64,000 nucleotides of DNA from a virus: positions 1 to 64,000 of IMG/VR virus record IMGVR_UViG_3300024262_000019; one strand, given 5' to 3'. The notes beneath the pieces are model-generated. The model was not told the origin of the DNA, did not search any database, and saw only the letters and a list, made by a program, of their open reading frames with translations. Of the stretch, positions 52,527 through 60,127 are shown piece after piece. The position numbers were made by a program, and so were the translations under genes. Positions within the stretch are counted from its first letter, which is position 1; every line of letters starts with the position of its first letter.

Positions 52527-53273
52527 CTATGGCGGGGTTATCCGCCCTGTATCCTGCAGAGATCTGAATTTCCATCCCTGCTCACTTAGCGTCTCAATTT
52601 GATGACAATTTGCACATAGAACTGCACACTTGCCTATCTCATCCTCGATAACTGACAATGGTCTTTTTCTGTTTACCAGGAAAGCTATCGCACCAACCTT
52701 TCCATCGCCGTGAAGATGGTGAAATTCCAACATAGTTGGATCTGACTCTCCGCAGGATATGCATGGATTGCTGGATAAATATTCAATGACGTGCCTCTGA
52801 CCTACTCTTGTCGGAGGTATCTCGGAAACCTTGTAGTTATTGGACCTGATTGCAGTTCTTCTTCTGTGGCAATTTCTACAAACTACTTCACATTTTTCCA
52901 TTTCAATGGAAATAGCATCCCATGACCTTGAAAAAGCACCCCTGCCAATGCCAAACCTCTTATCCCTCAAATGATCAAACTCCAAAACACGAAAGTCATC
53001 GCGTCCACAGTCAACACATGAACTACACTTCAGTATCTCAATTATCTTTATCGATTTAGCATTCTTATACTTGGTAGTTCTTGAGCACACGTCGGAGCTA
53101 TGCCTCGTATACCTGCGACGATTGCTAGAATTCCTGCAATCTTTGCAGTGAGAAGCTCTTCCACTTCCATCTGGCCTACGATGAAAACAATCGATATCCA
53201 GCTCCAGCTCACACTTCGTGCAAGTCTTGGCCACAACCAAACCGCCGTCATTCAGTGCAATCCTACGCTTCAT
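52527..53273 (-). CDS. Double HNH homing endonuclease-like protein
   Basis: A 248-residue protein. It has an N-terminal zinc finger (C18, C21, C43, C46), then two HNH units: C86/C89, D100-H101, C132/C135-H136; and C171/C174, H185-H186, C220/C223-H224. The second keeps the H-H pair of active enzymes; the first has D-H. The start ATG overlaps the stop of the gp14-like gene (ATGA), and its stop lies in the ribosome site of the next gene. This tidy insertion between two structural genes is typical of free-standing homing endonucleases. Confidence 0.88.
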   Translation of the reverse strand: MKRRIALNDGGLVVAKTCTKCELELDIDCFHRRPDGSGRASHCKDCRNSSNRRRYTRHSSDVCSRTTKYKNAKSIKIIEILKCSSCVDCGRDDFRVLEFDHLRDKRFGIGRGAFSRSWDAISIEMEKCEVVCRNCHRRRTAIRSNNYKVSEIPPTRVGQRHVIEYLSSNPCISCGESDPTMLEFHHLHGDGKVGAIAFLVNRKRPLSVIEDEIGKCAVLCANCHQIETLSEQGWKFRSLQDTGRITPP

Positions 53274-53773
53274 GGGATTTGAATCCGCCGCTCCGCTCCG
53301 AACTGAGAGCGCCTTTTCAGAGTCAATTTAAACTGCGTAAATGTTGGAGAGTCATTGATGTGGCCATCGTGCTCTGCCTTGATAACATCAAAAAACATAC
53401 CCTTACCCATCGACCATCTGTCGTGATACGGCGTTCGCCACATCTCAATGATGTCGGTCTCGGATGGGTACGGAAGATTCTTCTCATCCATGGAAGCTCG
53501 GCTTATTATTGCCTGCGCATCCCAGTCCCTGCCAAAACCATACTCTTCGGCGAGAGGCTGGTACTGAGGGTACTTAACAAGGGCGCCAACGCGATGTGGA
53601 CCGTCGAAGATTCTCTCCGTAGGCTCACCGTAGAGCGGATCAACTCTCTGCCTATTCCTTATACTGGTGGCATCGAGGGCGTAGTAGTTGATCTCAACGC
53701 CAGCAAGATCAATCAAGTCTTGATTGATGCAGTCGAATAAATCGACTTCGCTATCGTCGAGAACCTTGCCCAC
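53270..53773 (-). CDS. Neck protein, gp14-like
   Basis: A 167-residue protein. The pattern DLFDCINQDLIDLAGVEINYYALD, then VDPLYGEPTERIFDG (key residues YGE and F), resembles the gp14 head-completion family, which has I..AG.DV.Y and D...GE near the N-terminus. The end has FFDVIKAEHDGH like a returned strand. The start is GTG, overlapping the previous TAG (TAGTG), with AGGA seven bases ahead. It follows the gp13-like gene as in T4-type phages, with one gene between. Confidence 0.55.
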   Translation of the reverse strand: MGKVLDDSEVDLFDCINQDLIDLAGVEINYYALDATSIRNRQRVDPLYGEPTERIFDGPHRVGALVKYPQYQPLAEEYGFGRDWDAQAIISRASMDEKNLPYPSETDIIEMWRTPYHDRWSMGKGMFFDVIKAEHDGHINDSPTFTQFKLTLKRRSQFGAERRIQIP

Positions 53774-54396
53774 TACTTCTTCCTGGCGGCCACTACGGCC
53801 TTCTCAAATTTGGAGACCTTGGCATCATGATCTTTCGACTTAGCCTTGGCGCCAGATATGCCTCGACCCTTCTTGGTCATCTCGGCAGTACCCTTTTTGA
53901 TCCTTCCAGACTTCTGTAGGCTAGCTCGACATATGGCATATGCTCGACTGAGCTTATTACTGCTACCACTCACCGGGTTACCGCTCTGATCCTTAGCAGC
54001 CCTACCCATGACATCCGAAATGCACCGCTTCTCCAGTTCAGAGGTATCCTCGTGGAGAGACATCACATCCTTGACAGATATAAGACCTTCGGAGGCATAA
54101 TATTTCCTCTCCATCTCCTTAGCCTTTGGCGTAGTCATCTTTGGCTTATCAACGTTACGCCCTGCATCGCCATGTCTCTTTCGAGATTTTATCAACCCAA
54201 CAGTAGATGTTGGATTTGGCTTGTAATCGACACCTCGCTTACGAAGTCGATCGGACTTTTCTGTCTCCGACTTCTTAATCGACGCTTTTCGATCTGCTCT
54301 AGCCTGCAGCTCATCCTCTGGCTGCCGTCTCAGCTTGTAAGCCTGGTCGAAGCTGATACGTGGTTTGCTTTTCCGCTTTTCAATTATGTAAGGCAT
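53773..54396 (-). CDS. Small very basic protein in the neck cluster
   Basis: A 207-residue protein with a high Lys/Arg content. Residues about 140-175 hold SRAYAICRASLQKSGRIKKG, a short helix resembling one seen in several phage morphogenesis proteins. The rest is mostly disordered (KPKMTTPKAKEMERKYYASE, KKGRGISGAKAKSKDHD). The ATG has no ribosome site. It may bind DNA at the head-tail join, but that is inference. Confidence 0.6.
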   Translation of the reverse strand: MPYIIEKRKSKPRISFDQAYKLRRQPEDELQARADRKASIKKSETEKSDRLRKRGVDYKPNPTSTVGLIKSRKRHGDAGRNVDKPKMTTPKAKEMERKYYASEGLISVKDVMSLHEDTSELEKRCISDVMGRAAKDQSGNPVSGSSNKLSRAYAICRASLQKSGRIKKGTAEMTKKGRGISGAKAKSKDHDAKVSKFEKAVVAARKK

Positions 54397-54401
54397 GACT
54401 A

Positions 54402-55136
54402 TTACTGAGCAAAGAATGGCATTGGCATCGCGCTACCGTAGATCTCTTCTTCTAGCTTTGCCATCTCTTTTTCAGCCTGCGCCAATAGGGCTGGACCATT
54501 CAATTGGACCTGCCCCTGGGCCGTAGGCCACGAAGAGTATTTACTGTAGATATTGCCAAGATCTTCCTTAGCATAGGCGAGAGCATACCTCTTAACCAGA
54601 TCATGGTCACGCTCTGGAAGCTGCTCTATCGTATTGCAGGTACTCTTGTATTCAACATACGCCTTGCCGCCGCCCTTGGGATTTGGAAGCAACAGAAGGA
54701 TGTTTTTATATGGGAAGTACATCCAGTTCCTCTCGGAATTGATGATGCGCTTAGCCATGTCCACATACTGAAGCGACTGCACCAAGGAGCTGTAGAGTCC
54801 AGCTGAGCTTGGTGCAGCGAATGCGTTATATGGGACCTTCTCGTCCGCGATGATGTGCGGCGCAAAGATCAACGATATGTCCAACGGGCTAACCTGAAAG
54901 GACACATCGATGACCGCATCGCAGTCTTCTGGCATGAGGTACTCGACCTGTCCAGAATACAGATCGAGCGTCAGATCTCTCTCTACGCCCTTCTTGGCAG
55001 CGAACCAACGCTTAGCCTCATGGACGGCGTCTTCGATATGAAGCTCGTCGAGGCAAACCTTAGCTATCGGACTCCCCAGACGACGAAGAATCCAAGCCTT
55101 CACCTCCGCCTCCGTCATTAGCCGTTCGCATGCCAT
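54402..55136 (-). CDS. Neck protein, gp13-like
   Basis: A 244-residue protein. The N-terminus (EAEVKAWILRRLGSPIAKV, then ELHIEDAVHEAKRWFA) closely follows the gp13 neck family pattern of L-RRLG-P followed by VEDR.DDAL. A membrane segment is absent. The C-terminus includes KRYALAYAKEDLGNIYSKY, the usual last helix. It joins portal and tail. AGAGG lies six bases before the ATG. It overlaps the preceding gene by 77 bases. Confidence 0.75.
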   Translation of the reverse strand: MACERLMTEAEVKAWILRRLGSPIAKVCLDELHIEDAVHEAKRWFAAKKGVERDLTLDLYSGQVEYLMPEDCDAVIDVSFQVSPLDISLIFAPHIIADEKVPYNAFAAPSSAGLYSSLVQSLQYVDMAKRIINSERNWMYFPYKNILLLLPNPKGGGKAYVEYKSTCNTIEQLPERDHDLVKRYALAYAKEDLGNIYSKYSSWPTAQGQVQLNGPALLAQAEKEMAKLEEEIYGSAMPMPFFAQ

Positions 55137-55476
55137 CTTCTACCTCTTCCTTTTTGTTCTTCTTAGAGCGTTTGCTCTTTGACTTGGAAGCTGGTTCAAG
55201 ATCTGGAGCCGTTTCCATAACAAGTTCTGGCTCCGCTGGAATCTCAATTTCAGCCACTTTCGCTGGAATCTCGACTGCAACAGCCATCTCCGCTGGAGAC
55301 TCCTGCTTATCCTGAGTAACGCTTCCGCCAGTCTCAACTATGAAACCAAGCGCCATCAGTGGGGCCCAATTATTGGCCGCATCATCCTCAACTACTTCGC
55401 CTTCGCCAAGGTAACGACCAGACTGGTCTGGATATGCGACGGGACCGCAGTTGTCTACTTTTTTGTATTTAGCCAT
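55060..55476 (-). CDS. Small head-locus protein with acidic tail
   Basis: A 138-residue protein. The first 50 residues form a compact beta unit (YKKVDNCGPVAYPDQSGRYLGEGEVVED). Residues 60-138 are acidic and disordered except for a Lys patch (SKSKRSKKNKKEEVE), and end in Ser-rich GESDS. GAGG before the ATG overlaps the upstream TGA. Family unknown. Confidence 0.65.
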   Translation of the reverse strand: MAKYKKVDNCGPVAYPDQSGRYLGEGEVVEDDAANNWAPLMALGFIVETGGSVTQDKQESPAEMAVAVEIPAKVAEIEIPAEPELVMETAPDLEPASKSKSKRSKKNKKEEVEDGMRTANDGGGGEGLDSSSSGESDS

Positions 55477-55477
55477 T

Positions 55478-55756
55478 TCATTCCTCTATCCCAAGGATAC
55501 GAAGGTCTGTCTCCATCTGGAGAAGCCTATCATCCGTTTCCCTTGAAGTGTTGCGGATCTCTTGTACCAAACTACTCATCTTATCCGCCATTCTTGATAT
55601 CTCAACAATGGTTTGTCGATGTCTGGCAACCTCTTCGTAGGCAGGCTCATGGCCGTTCGATCCGTTTCCATTAGGATATTCGCCGTATTCATCATCGGCA
55701 TCCTCCCCTATTCCAAGGGTTTTCATCTCTGCGATCACATCAGCTGGAACGGCCAT
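55478..55756 (-). CDS. Small coiled-coil head-locus protein
   Basis: A 92-residue acidic protein. Residues about 45-90 (IVEISRMADKMSSLVQEI, RLLQMETDLRI) form one long helix with heptad spacing, so it is likely to oligomerise. A very strong ribosome site (GAGGAGG) lies five bases before the ATG. Position after the capsid gene suggests a head accessory. Family unknown. Confidence 0.7.
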   Translation of the reverse strand: MAVPADVIAEMKTLGIGEDADDEYGEYPNGNGSNGHEPAYEEVARHRQTIVEISRMADKMSSLVQEIRNTSRETDDRLLQMETDLRILGIEE

Positions 55757-55857
55757 GTTACCTCCTCAGACAACTATCAAAAAATTATCACAGTTGCCGA
55801 ATTACCTCTACCAAGTCTAGATCCATATCCAGTGGTAACCATCGCATATTCAGCACA

Positions 55858-56694
55858 TTACTTCATCAATCCAGCTCGACGACGTGTACGTTTGTAACAC
55901 TTGAGGCACTCGCCTTTGGCCACCACCTCTCGCCCACAGGCACATGCAGCCTTTGGGCTCTCAGTCCTCCGCCTTGACCACCAGCAAGTACGACACATCT
56001 CCTCCGTCCAGACATCCCCGCCGCAGCGGCAGCTTCCATCTGGACGTGAATCAACGTATTCCCGGTAAACCTGATACCGCTCCTCGCCGCGAATATGAGC
56101 CGGAGCATCGCCGTAAAGGTAGTCGCAAACCAGAACTGCTGGGGCGCCTGTGTGCTTGAAGGAATGCCAAGTGCACAATTCACCGGACATCACTCTTTCG
56201 TGATTGACCAGCTGACTGTGATTGACACCAGATCCAGCGACCAGCTCTTGATGAACCCTATCAGCGAACTCCTTGTTCTTGGCCGTGAACAGAACTCGCA
56301 ATGTATCATTGCCCTGCTTCAGCCTTCGCTTCTCAATCTTAACACTCCCATCAGAATCCCATAACCCGCGCAGGAAGTGCCCATGGAGATCAATAGGAAG
56401 GAAGCTAGGCCACTCTAGGTCTGTGGATTTCTTTCCGATGATGCCCTTCTCGGCAAACCAATCAACCAGCCTGGATGAATCTACATAGACCGACAGGCAG
56501 TTCTTCTTCACCTGAAATCCAGCGTCCGGACAAATCAGTTCCCGCCACTTCAGGGCTGTGTCTTCGTTGCACACAAGCGTCACCCGATGGTTACCGCCGG
56601 CCCGGTAGACGTTCCCGTCGCCATACACAAGCCCAAGCCACCAGGCTAACTCAGGAGTCCATCTGTCCAGGAAATCCCATCTAATGTCTTTCAT
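55858..56694 (-). CDS. Free-standing LAGLIDADG homing endonuclease with zinc-knuckle tail
   Basis: A 278-residue protein. The two active-site helices are LAWWLGLVYGDGNV (16-29) and HFLRGLWDSDGSV (106-118). The C-terminus has two zinc-knuckle-like units, C222/C224/C234/C237 and C251/C253/C263/C266, each followed by Arg residues, likely for DNA binding. It sits after the capsid gene and behind its own terminator and promoter-like sequence. A three-codon frame (MVS) with AGGA upstream ends in ATGA at the start, so translation may be coupled. Confidence 0.92.
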   Translation of the reverse strand: MKDIRWDFLDRWTPELAWWLGLVYGDGNVYRAGGNHRVTLVCNEDTALKWRELICPDAGFQVKKNCLSVYVDSSRLVDWFAEKGIIGKKSTDLEWPSFLPIDLHGHFLRGLWDSDGSVKIEKRRLKQGNDTLRVLFTAKNKEFADRVHQELVAGSGVNHSQLVNHERVMSGELCTWHSFKHTGAPAVLVCDYLYGDAPAHIRGEERYQVYREYVDSRPDGSCRCGGDVWTEEMCRTCWWSRRRTESPKAACACGREVVAKGECLKCYKRTRRRAGLMK

Positions 56695-56700
56695 GAAACC

Positions 56701-56729
56701 ATAATATATTCCTAGAAATACATGGTCAA
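56701..56729 (-). promoter_or_regulatory. Sigma-70-like promoter for the endonuclease
   Basis: TTGACC at 56729-56724 and TATTAT at 56706-56701 on the coding strand, separated by 17 bases, each one mismatch from consensus. The predicted transcript would start at about the ATG at 56694, giving almost no leader. Confidence 0.6.
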
Positions 56730-56736
56730 CATCAAA

Positions 56737-56770
56737 GAAAAAAGGCTTCTGGATTTCTCCAGAAGCCTTT
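56737..56770 (-). terminator. Intrinsic terminator after the major capsid gene
   Basis: Right after the capsid stop, the coding strand has a perfect 13-base stem (AAAGGCTTCTGGA and its complement) with a GAAA tetraloop, followed by TTTTTTC of which part is in the stem. This is a strong rho-independent terminator. Confidence 0.9.
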
Positions 56771-56794
56771 CATCTAGCTTATATCGTTAGTCTT

Positions 56795-58273
56795 TTATAG
56801 ACCAGTGAAGCTAACACGTCCATAATATTCTGACCTCAAGACCTTTTTTCCGTACCGAGTACGGAGACCTTTACGGAACGAAAAGTCCGCAGGGTCAAGG
56901 AAGGTAGGTGTCACCTGGAGTGGGATGTATGGAGCCCATACAAATCCAGCATCCAAGAAACTCGCACCCTTGAGGCCGATAAGCATCTTGTCCGACTCGA
57001 AGAACGGATCTTCGTAGACAACCCACTTATTCATCAGGGTACCCACTTTGTAGATACCGAACTGACCATGCTGCGTCAAAGGACGTGGCATGTCTGCTGG
57101 GCCGTATGGGCTTGCGCCGCCGGATACCCAGAGAGGGCGGAAGTCACCGTGCGTGGTGAGCTGAGCAATCCTCGCCGAGATCTCAGGAGAGGTCACGATG
57201 AAGTTAGCTGGAGCACGGAGCGTGTCCTTGTGGATAAGGTTCGAGACCTTGCTGATCGTGGTGATCATCGAGCGAAGGTGATCGATCTCGCTGATTCCAG
57301 CAGGCGGAGTCAAAGAGAACGTATCAGTTCGACCAGATGCCGAAGTCACGAACAGGTCATTGATGATCTCGCGATCGATCTCAAGAGCGATCTCCTGAGC
57401 GATACCCGAGACAAGCTCAGTCTCAGCGTCAAGGCCGTGGAAGGCCCGAAGGTCCTCTGCAGCTTCCGACGACCAAAGAGCCTTGAGGCGACGTGGAATC
57501 GCTTCGATGGGCTGCCTGGTGATGTCCAGGTTGACCTGAGGGATCTTGGTGTTCAGTTCGCCATCGTAGAAGTACCGAGCAACAATCTTGTTGCCAGTAG
57601 CAGGTGCGGCAGTGAATTTGAACGCGGTGACCGCGCCAGAGCCATAGTTGACTGCACCAGCAGCAACGTTTCCGGTGAAACCACCTGATCCGTTATCTGT
57701 GGCCGTCTGAATGGTGGTTCCAGTGGAATCTACGTCCAGAATCTGGAGGGAGAAGCCAAGGTCAGCATTCAAGGGACGGATTGGAGTCCAGGCAAGGACC
57801 GAAGCCATTGCCCCTCCAGCACCACCAAAGGCAGCACCATCACCGGTTCCAAGAGCCTCGTCACGAACGAACTCAGAAGAGTAGTCGCGATCGAAATCTC
57901 GTGGGAAGATGGCACCAGCTTGGGTCGCACCCTTGTTGGATCCATACTTGTAATCAAAGAAGAACACTGCACCAACTGGAGCTGTCATCGGCTGAACCGA
58001 CACAATCTCGTTGGCAATCAGGTTCGGGAAGACGCGCCGTAGCACTGGGAAGATGAACTTGGTGAAGGAACCAACGTTGATCGTTTTGGTCTCCTCTTCC
58101 AGGCCCTGTAACCACTGCGACTCATTTTCCATGAGCATAGCAGTGACACCCCGAGTGTATGGGTTGTCGATACCTTCGAGTAGCTCGCCCCACTTACCGA
58201 TAAGAGATTGAATAAACCCCTTGTCAGCAATGCTTCGACGGGACTCGTTCAAAACTAGTTGTCTCGCTTCCAT
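56795..58273 (-). CDS. Major capsid protein, gp23 family
   Basis: A 492-residue protein, close to T4 gp23 (521). The block VLRRVFPNLIANEIVSVQPMTAPVG with AVFFFDYKYG corresponds to the well-conserved gp23 core (R..PNLIA..IV.VQPM). Residues near 58-66 (QGLEEETK) offer LxE-type sites for the prohead protease, as in T4. The start at the second ATG (58273) has GGAGG eight bases ahead; the first is only two bases from it. A terminator follows. Confidence 0.95.
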   Translation of the reverse strand: MEARQLVLNESRRSIADKGFIQSLIGKWGELLEGIDNPYTRGVTAMLMENESQWLQGLEEETKTINVGSFTKFIFPVLRRVFPNLIANEIVSVQPMTAPVGAVFFFDYKYGSNKGATQAGAIFPRDFDRDYSSEFVRDEALGTGDGAAFGGAGGAMASVLAWTPIRPLNADLGFSLQILDVDSTGTTIQTATDNGSGGFTGNVAAGAVNYGSGAVTAFKFTAAPATGNKIVARYFYDGELNTKIPQVNLDITRQPIEAIPRRLKALWSSEAAEDLRAFHGLDAETELVSGIAQEIALEIDREIINDLFVTSASGRTDTFSLTPPAGISEIDHLRSMITTISKVSNLIHKDTLRAPANFIVTSPEISARIAQLTTHGDFRPLWVSGGASPYGPADMPRPLTQHGQFGIYKVGTLMNKWVVYEDPFFESDKMLIGLKGASFLDAGFVWAPYIPLQVTPTFLDPADFSFRKGLRTRYGKKVLRSEYYGRVSFTGL

Positions 58274-58309
58274 CTTCATATCCTCCGTTACTGTCTATAT
58301 CCGTTGTTG

Positions 58310-59920
58310 TTAATTCTGAGAGTTGCCGTCGCCCGGCAGGCCAGAGAGAGCACGGATTTCAGACAGATTGGTTCCGAGCCCGTTATAATTTTGAGCGGAC
58401 ACACCGTGACCACCCGGACCGTTATTTGATTCCTCTTGGATGTACTCCACCGTTCCGCTGTTGAGGATCCCGCGAACGCGAGATCTAGCAGATTCCAGAT
58501 CCTCTGTCATTGAGGTCTTTGGATGAGAGTGCGCGAGGACGTTGTCTACTTCGCTTTTGCTTTGAGGCTGATGAGCCTCAACCAAACTACGGGCATAATC
58601 TGCCGAAGGATGATTAACCAGACGCTGCTCAAGATAGACCTGGGAAGCAAGATGCTTGCTGGCCTCAAGAGCTTTTTCAGTAATAATCTTCTGCTCAGCA
58701 AGCTGAGCCTCAAGCCTGGCATATCGCTCATCTGCCACAGACTCTTCGAATCTTTGAGATTCAAGCTCTTCTACGATGGAACCAATACGATCATCCATCT
58801 CACGAATATTGCTGTAGTTGGAGACATCTCCAACGAGGTCACGAACTAGATCTGCGCTATCGACACCATTGAGACGCTGCTCAAGATGGAACCTGTAACC
58901 AGCCTCGCGAGCGATAGAAGCTAGTTTATCGTTCTCAAGCTGGAGGTTTACGAGCTGAAGGTCTCTGTCTGCGATGACATTCTCAAGCTCTGCGATAATC
59001 TCTTCACGCTCTTGAACGAGGTGCTCTACATCCTCTGGGATGATGTAGGGACGGAGAACATCCTTAAGCTCACCAAGGGCCATCCTGGCACCGGCGACTG
59101 ATGGGTCATTCATGAGACGCTGAGTGATGGATGCTTCCATCTCCTTCTTTGCGTCATTGATTGCAGACTCAAGCTTTTCAGCGAACTCGGCACGAAGATC
59201 TGTAGATGCTTCTTGCTTTGCGCCAGTGATTTTTCTAGCCCAAATTTCAGCAGCCTTCTTCTCGTACTCACGCTCGGCGTCGTACATGAAGCTCTGAGCT
59301 AGTTCAGGATTGCTCTCTTTGAGTTCCTTTAAAGTAATGTTTTTTTCCATAGTAGCCTCCACGAAACCAGTAGTGTCATTGCCAGAATTAGCTGCAGTAT
59401 CCTCGACGTGAACTACTGGATATGCTGATTGTTGAGCTGGATCTGCGACAAAGTCGAAGGTCATAAGTCTGTAGTCATCTTGGACTACTGACTCGCCCTT
59501 CATGTTTGGCTTTGTAGTCCCAAATCCGCGAGAGGAGACTCCGACGGCTCCACCTGCGTCAAGGATGGCCTTAAGATTGCGTCCCTGGTCGGTATCTAGA
59601 ATGTGAGCAGTCCCGATGACAACGTCACCTTCTAGGTGAAGGTCACTGATAATGTGAGAAGTACGCTTGAGCTGAGTGCGACCGTCCATTGGATGATCTA
59701 ACTCGCCATATACTTTCATCTCTGAAAGCTGTTTACCAAGACGACCAAGCTCGCGCTCCCACAACTGATGGTTGTAGAGACGCTTGTTCTCCGTAGCCCT
59801 ATCTGCGCGAGCAAATTCGCCACGGGCAACATATTTGCCGGGTCCACCCTTAGACTCTTCGAGGGCGGTAGCCCTGAAGGTCATAGTGTCTATGAGTAGT
59901 TCTTTAACGGTTCCCGACAT
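58310..59920 (-). CDS. Prohead protease fused to a scaffold-like coiled coil
   Basis: A 536-residue protein. Residues 1-165 match the gp21 (S80) prohead protease: YGELDHP with His76, and VGVSSRGFG with Ser129/130, then TFDFVADPA. Residues about 190-470 are a long helical region (LKELKESNPELAQ, EEIIAELENVIADRDLQ) that resembles scaffold core protein. T4 splits these functions into gp21 and gp22. The scaffold is cut and lost at maturation. AAGGA is ten bases from the ATG. Followed by the capsid gene. Confidence 0.88.
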   Translation of the reverse strand: MSGTVKELLIDTMTFRATALEESKGGPGKYVARGEFARADRATENKRLYNHQLWERELGRLGKQLSEMKVYGELDHPMDGRTQLKRTSHIISDLHLEGDVVIGTAHILDTDQGRNLKAILDAGGAVGVSSRGFGTTKPNMKGESVVQDDYRLMTFDFVADPAQQSAYPVVHVEDTAANSGNDTTGFVEATMEKNITLKELKESNPELAQSFMYDAEREYEKKAAEIWARKITGAKQEASTDLRAEFAEKLESAINDAKKEMEASITQRLMNDPSVAGARMALGELKDVLRPYIIPEDVEHLVQEREEIIAELENVIADRDLQLVNLQLENDKLASIAREAGYRFHLEQRLNGVDSADLVRDLVGDVSNYSNIREMDDRIGSIVEELESQRFEESVADERYARLEAQLAEQKIITEKALEASKHLASQVYLEQRLVNHPSADYARSLVEAHQPQSKSEVDNVLAHSHPKTSMTEDLESARSRVRGILNSGTVEYIQEESNNGPGGHGVSAQNYNGLGTNLSEIRALSGLPGDGNSQN

Positions 59921-60068
59921 ACTTACGTGGTCCTTTCCAAAATTTGAATGAATTAGCAGATCTGGCTATCTGTCGCTGTCCAACAGTGTTGTCCAACTCG
60001 ATTGCGTTATCTGGCTTCTTGATTCTGTTTTTTGGATTCGTCCTCGACTTTACTTCGTCACTATCCAT
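59904..60068 (-). CDS. Small basic protein before the protease, possibly a frameshift extension
   Basis: A 54-codon frame (MDSDEVKSRTNPKNRIKK at the start) overlaps the protease start by 17 bases. It is basic and could correspond by position to the small T4 core proteins gp67/gp68. It has no ribosome site. Its frame stays open upstream to the end of the acidic gene, where CCCTTTC lies just before that gene's stop, so it could instead be a -1 extension of the acidic protein. Confidence 0.5.
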   Translation of the reverse strand: MDSDEVKSRTNPKNRIKKPDNAIELDNTVGQRQIARSANSFKFWKGPRKYVGNR

Positions 60069-60127
60069 CACTTTAGCCAGCCGACCAGAGGGGTAGAAGT
60101 CCCTATTCCCTCTGGTTCCCTCGGTGG

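Noticed and set aside
52516-52575. Longer N-terminus for the 733-residue protein
   Set aside because: Lies inside the HNH gene and has no ribosome site; AGGAG is well placed for the ATG at 52515.
55757-56794. Group I intron around the endonuclease behind the capsid gene
   Set aside because: The capsid frame ends normally before it and the next gene has its own start, so nothing is interrupted.
57068-57688. A 206-codon frame on the given strand inside the capsid gene
   Set aside because: Shadow of the major capsid protein, whose frame on the other strand has clear family motifs.
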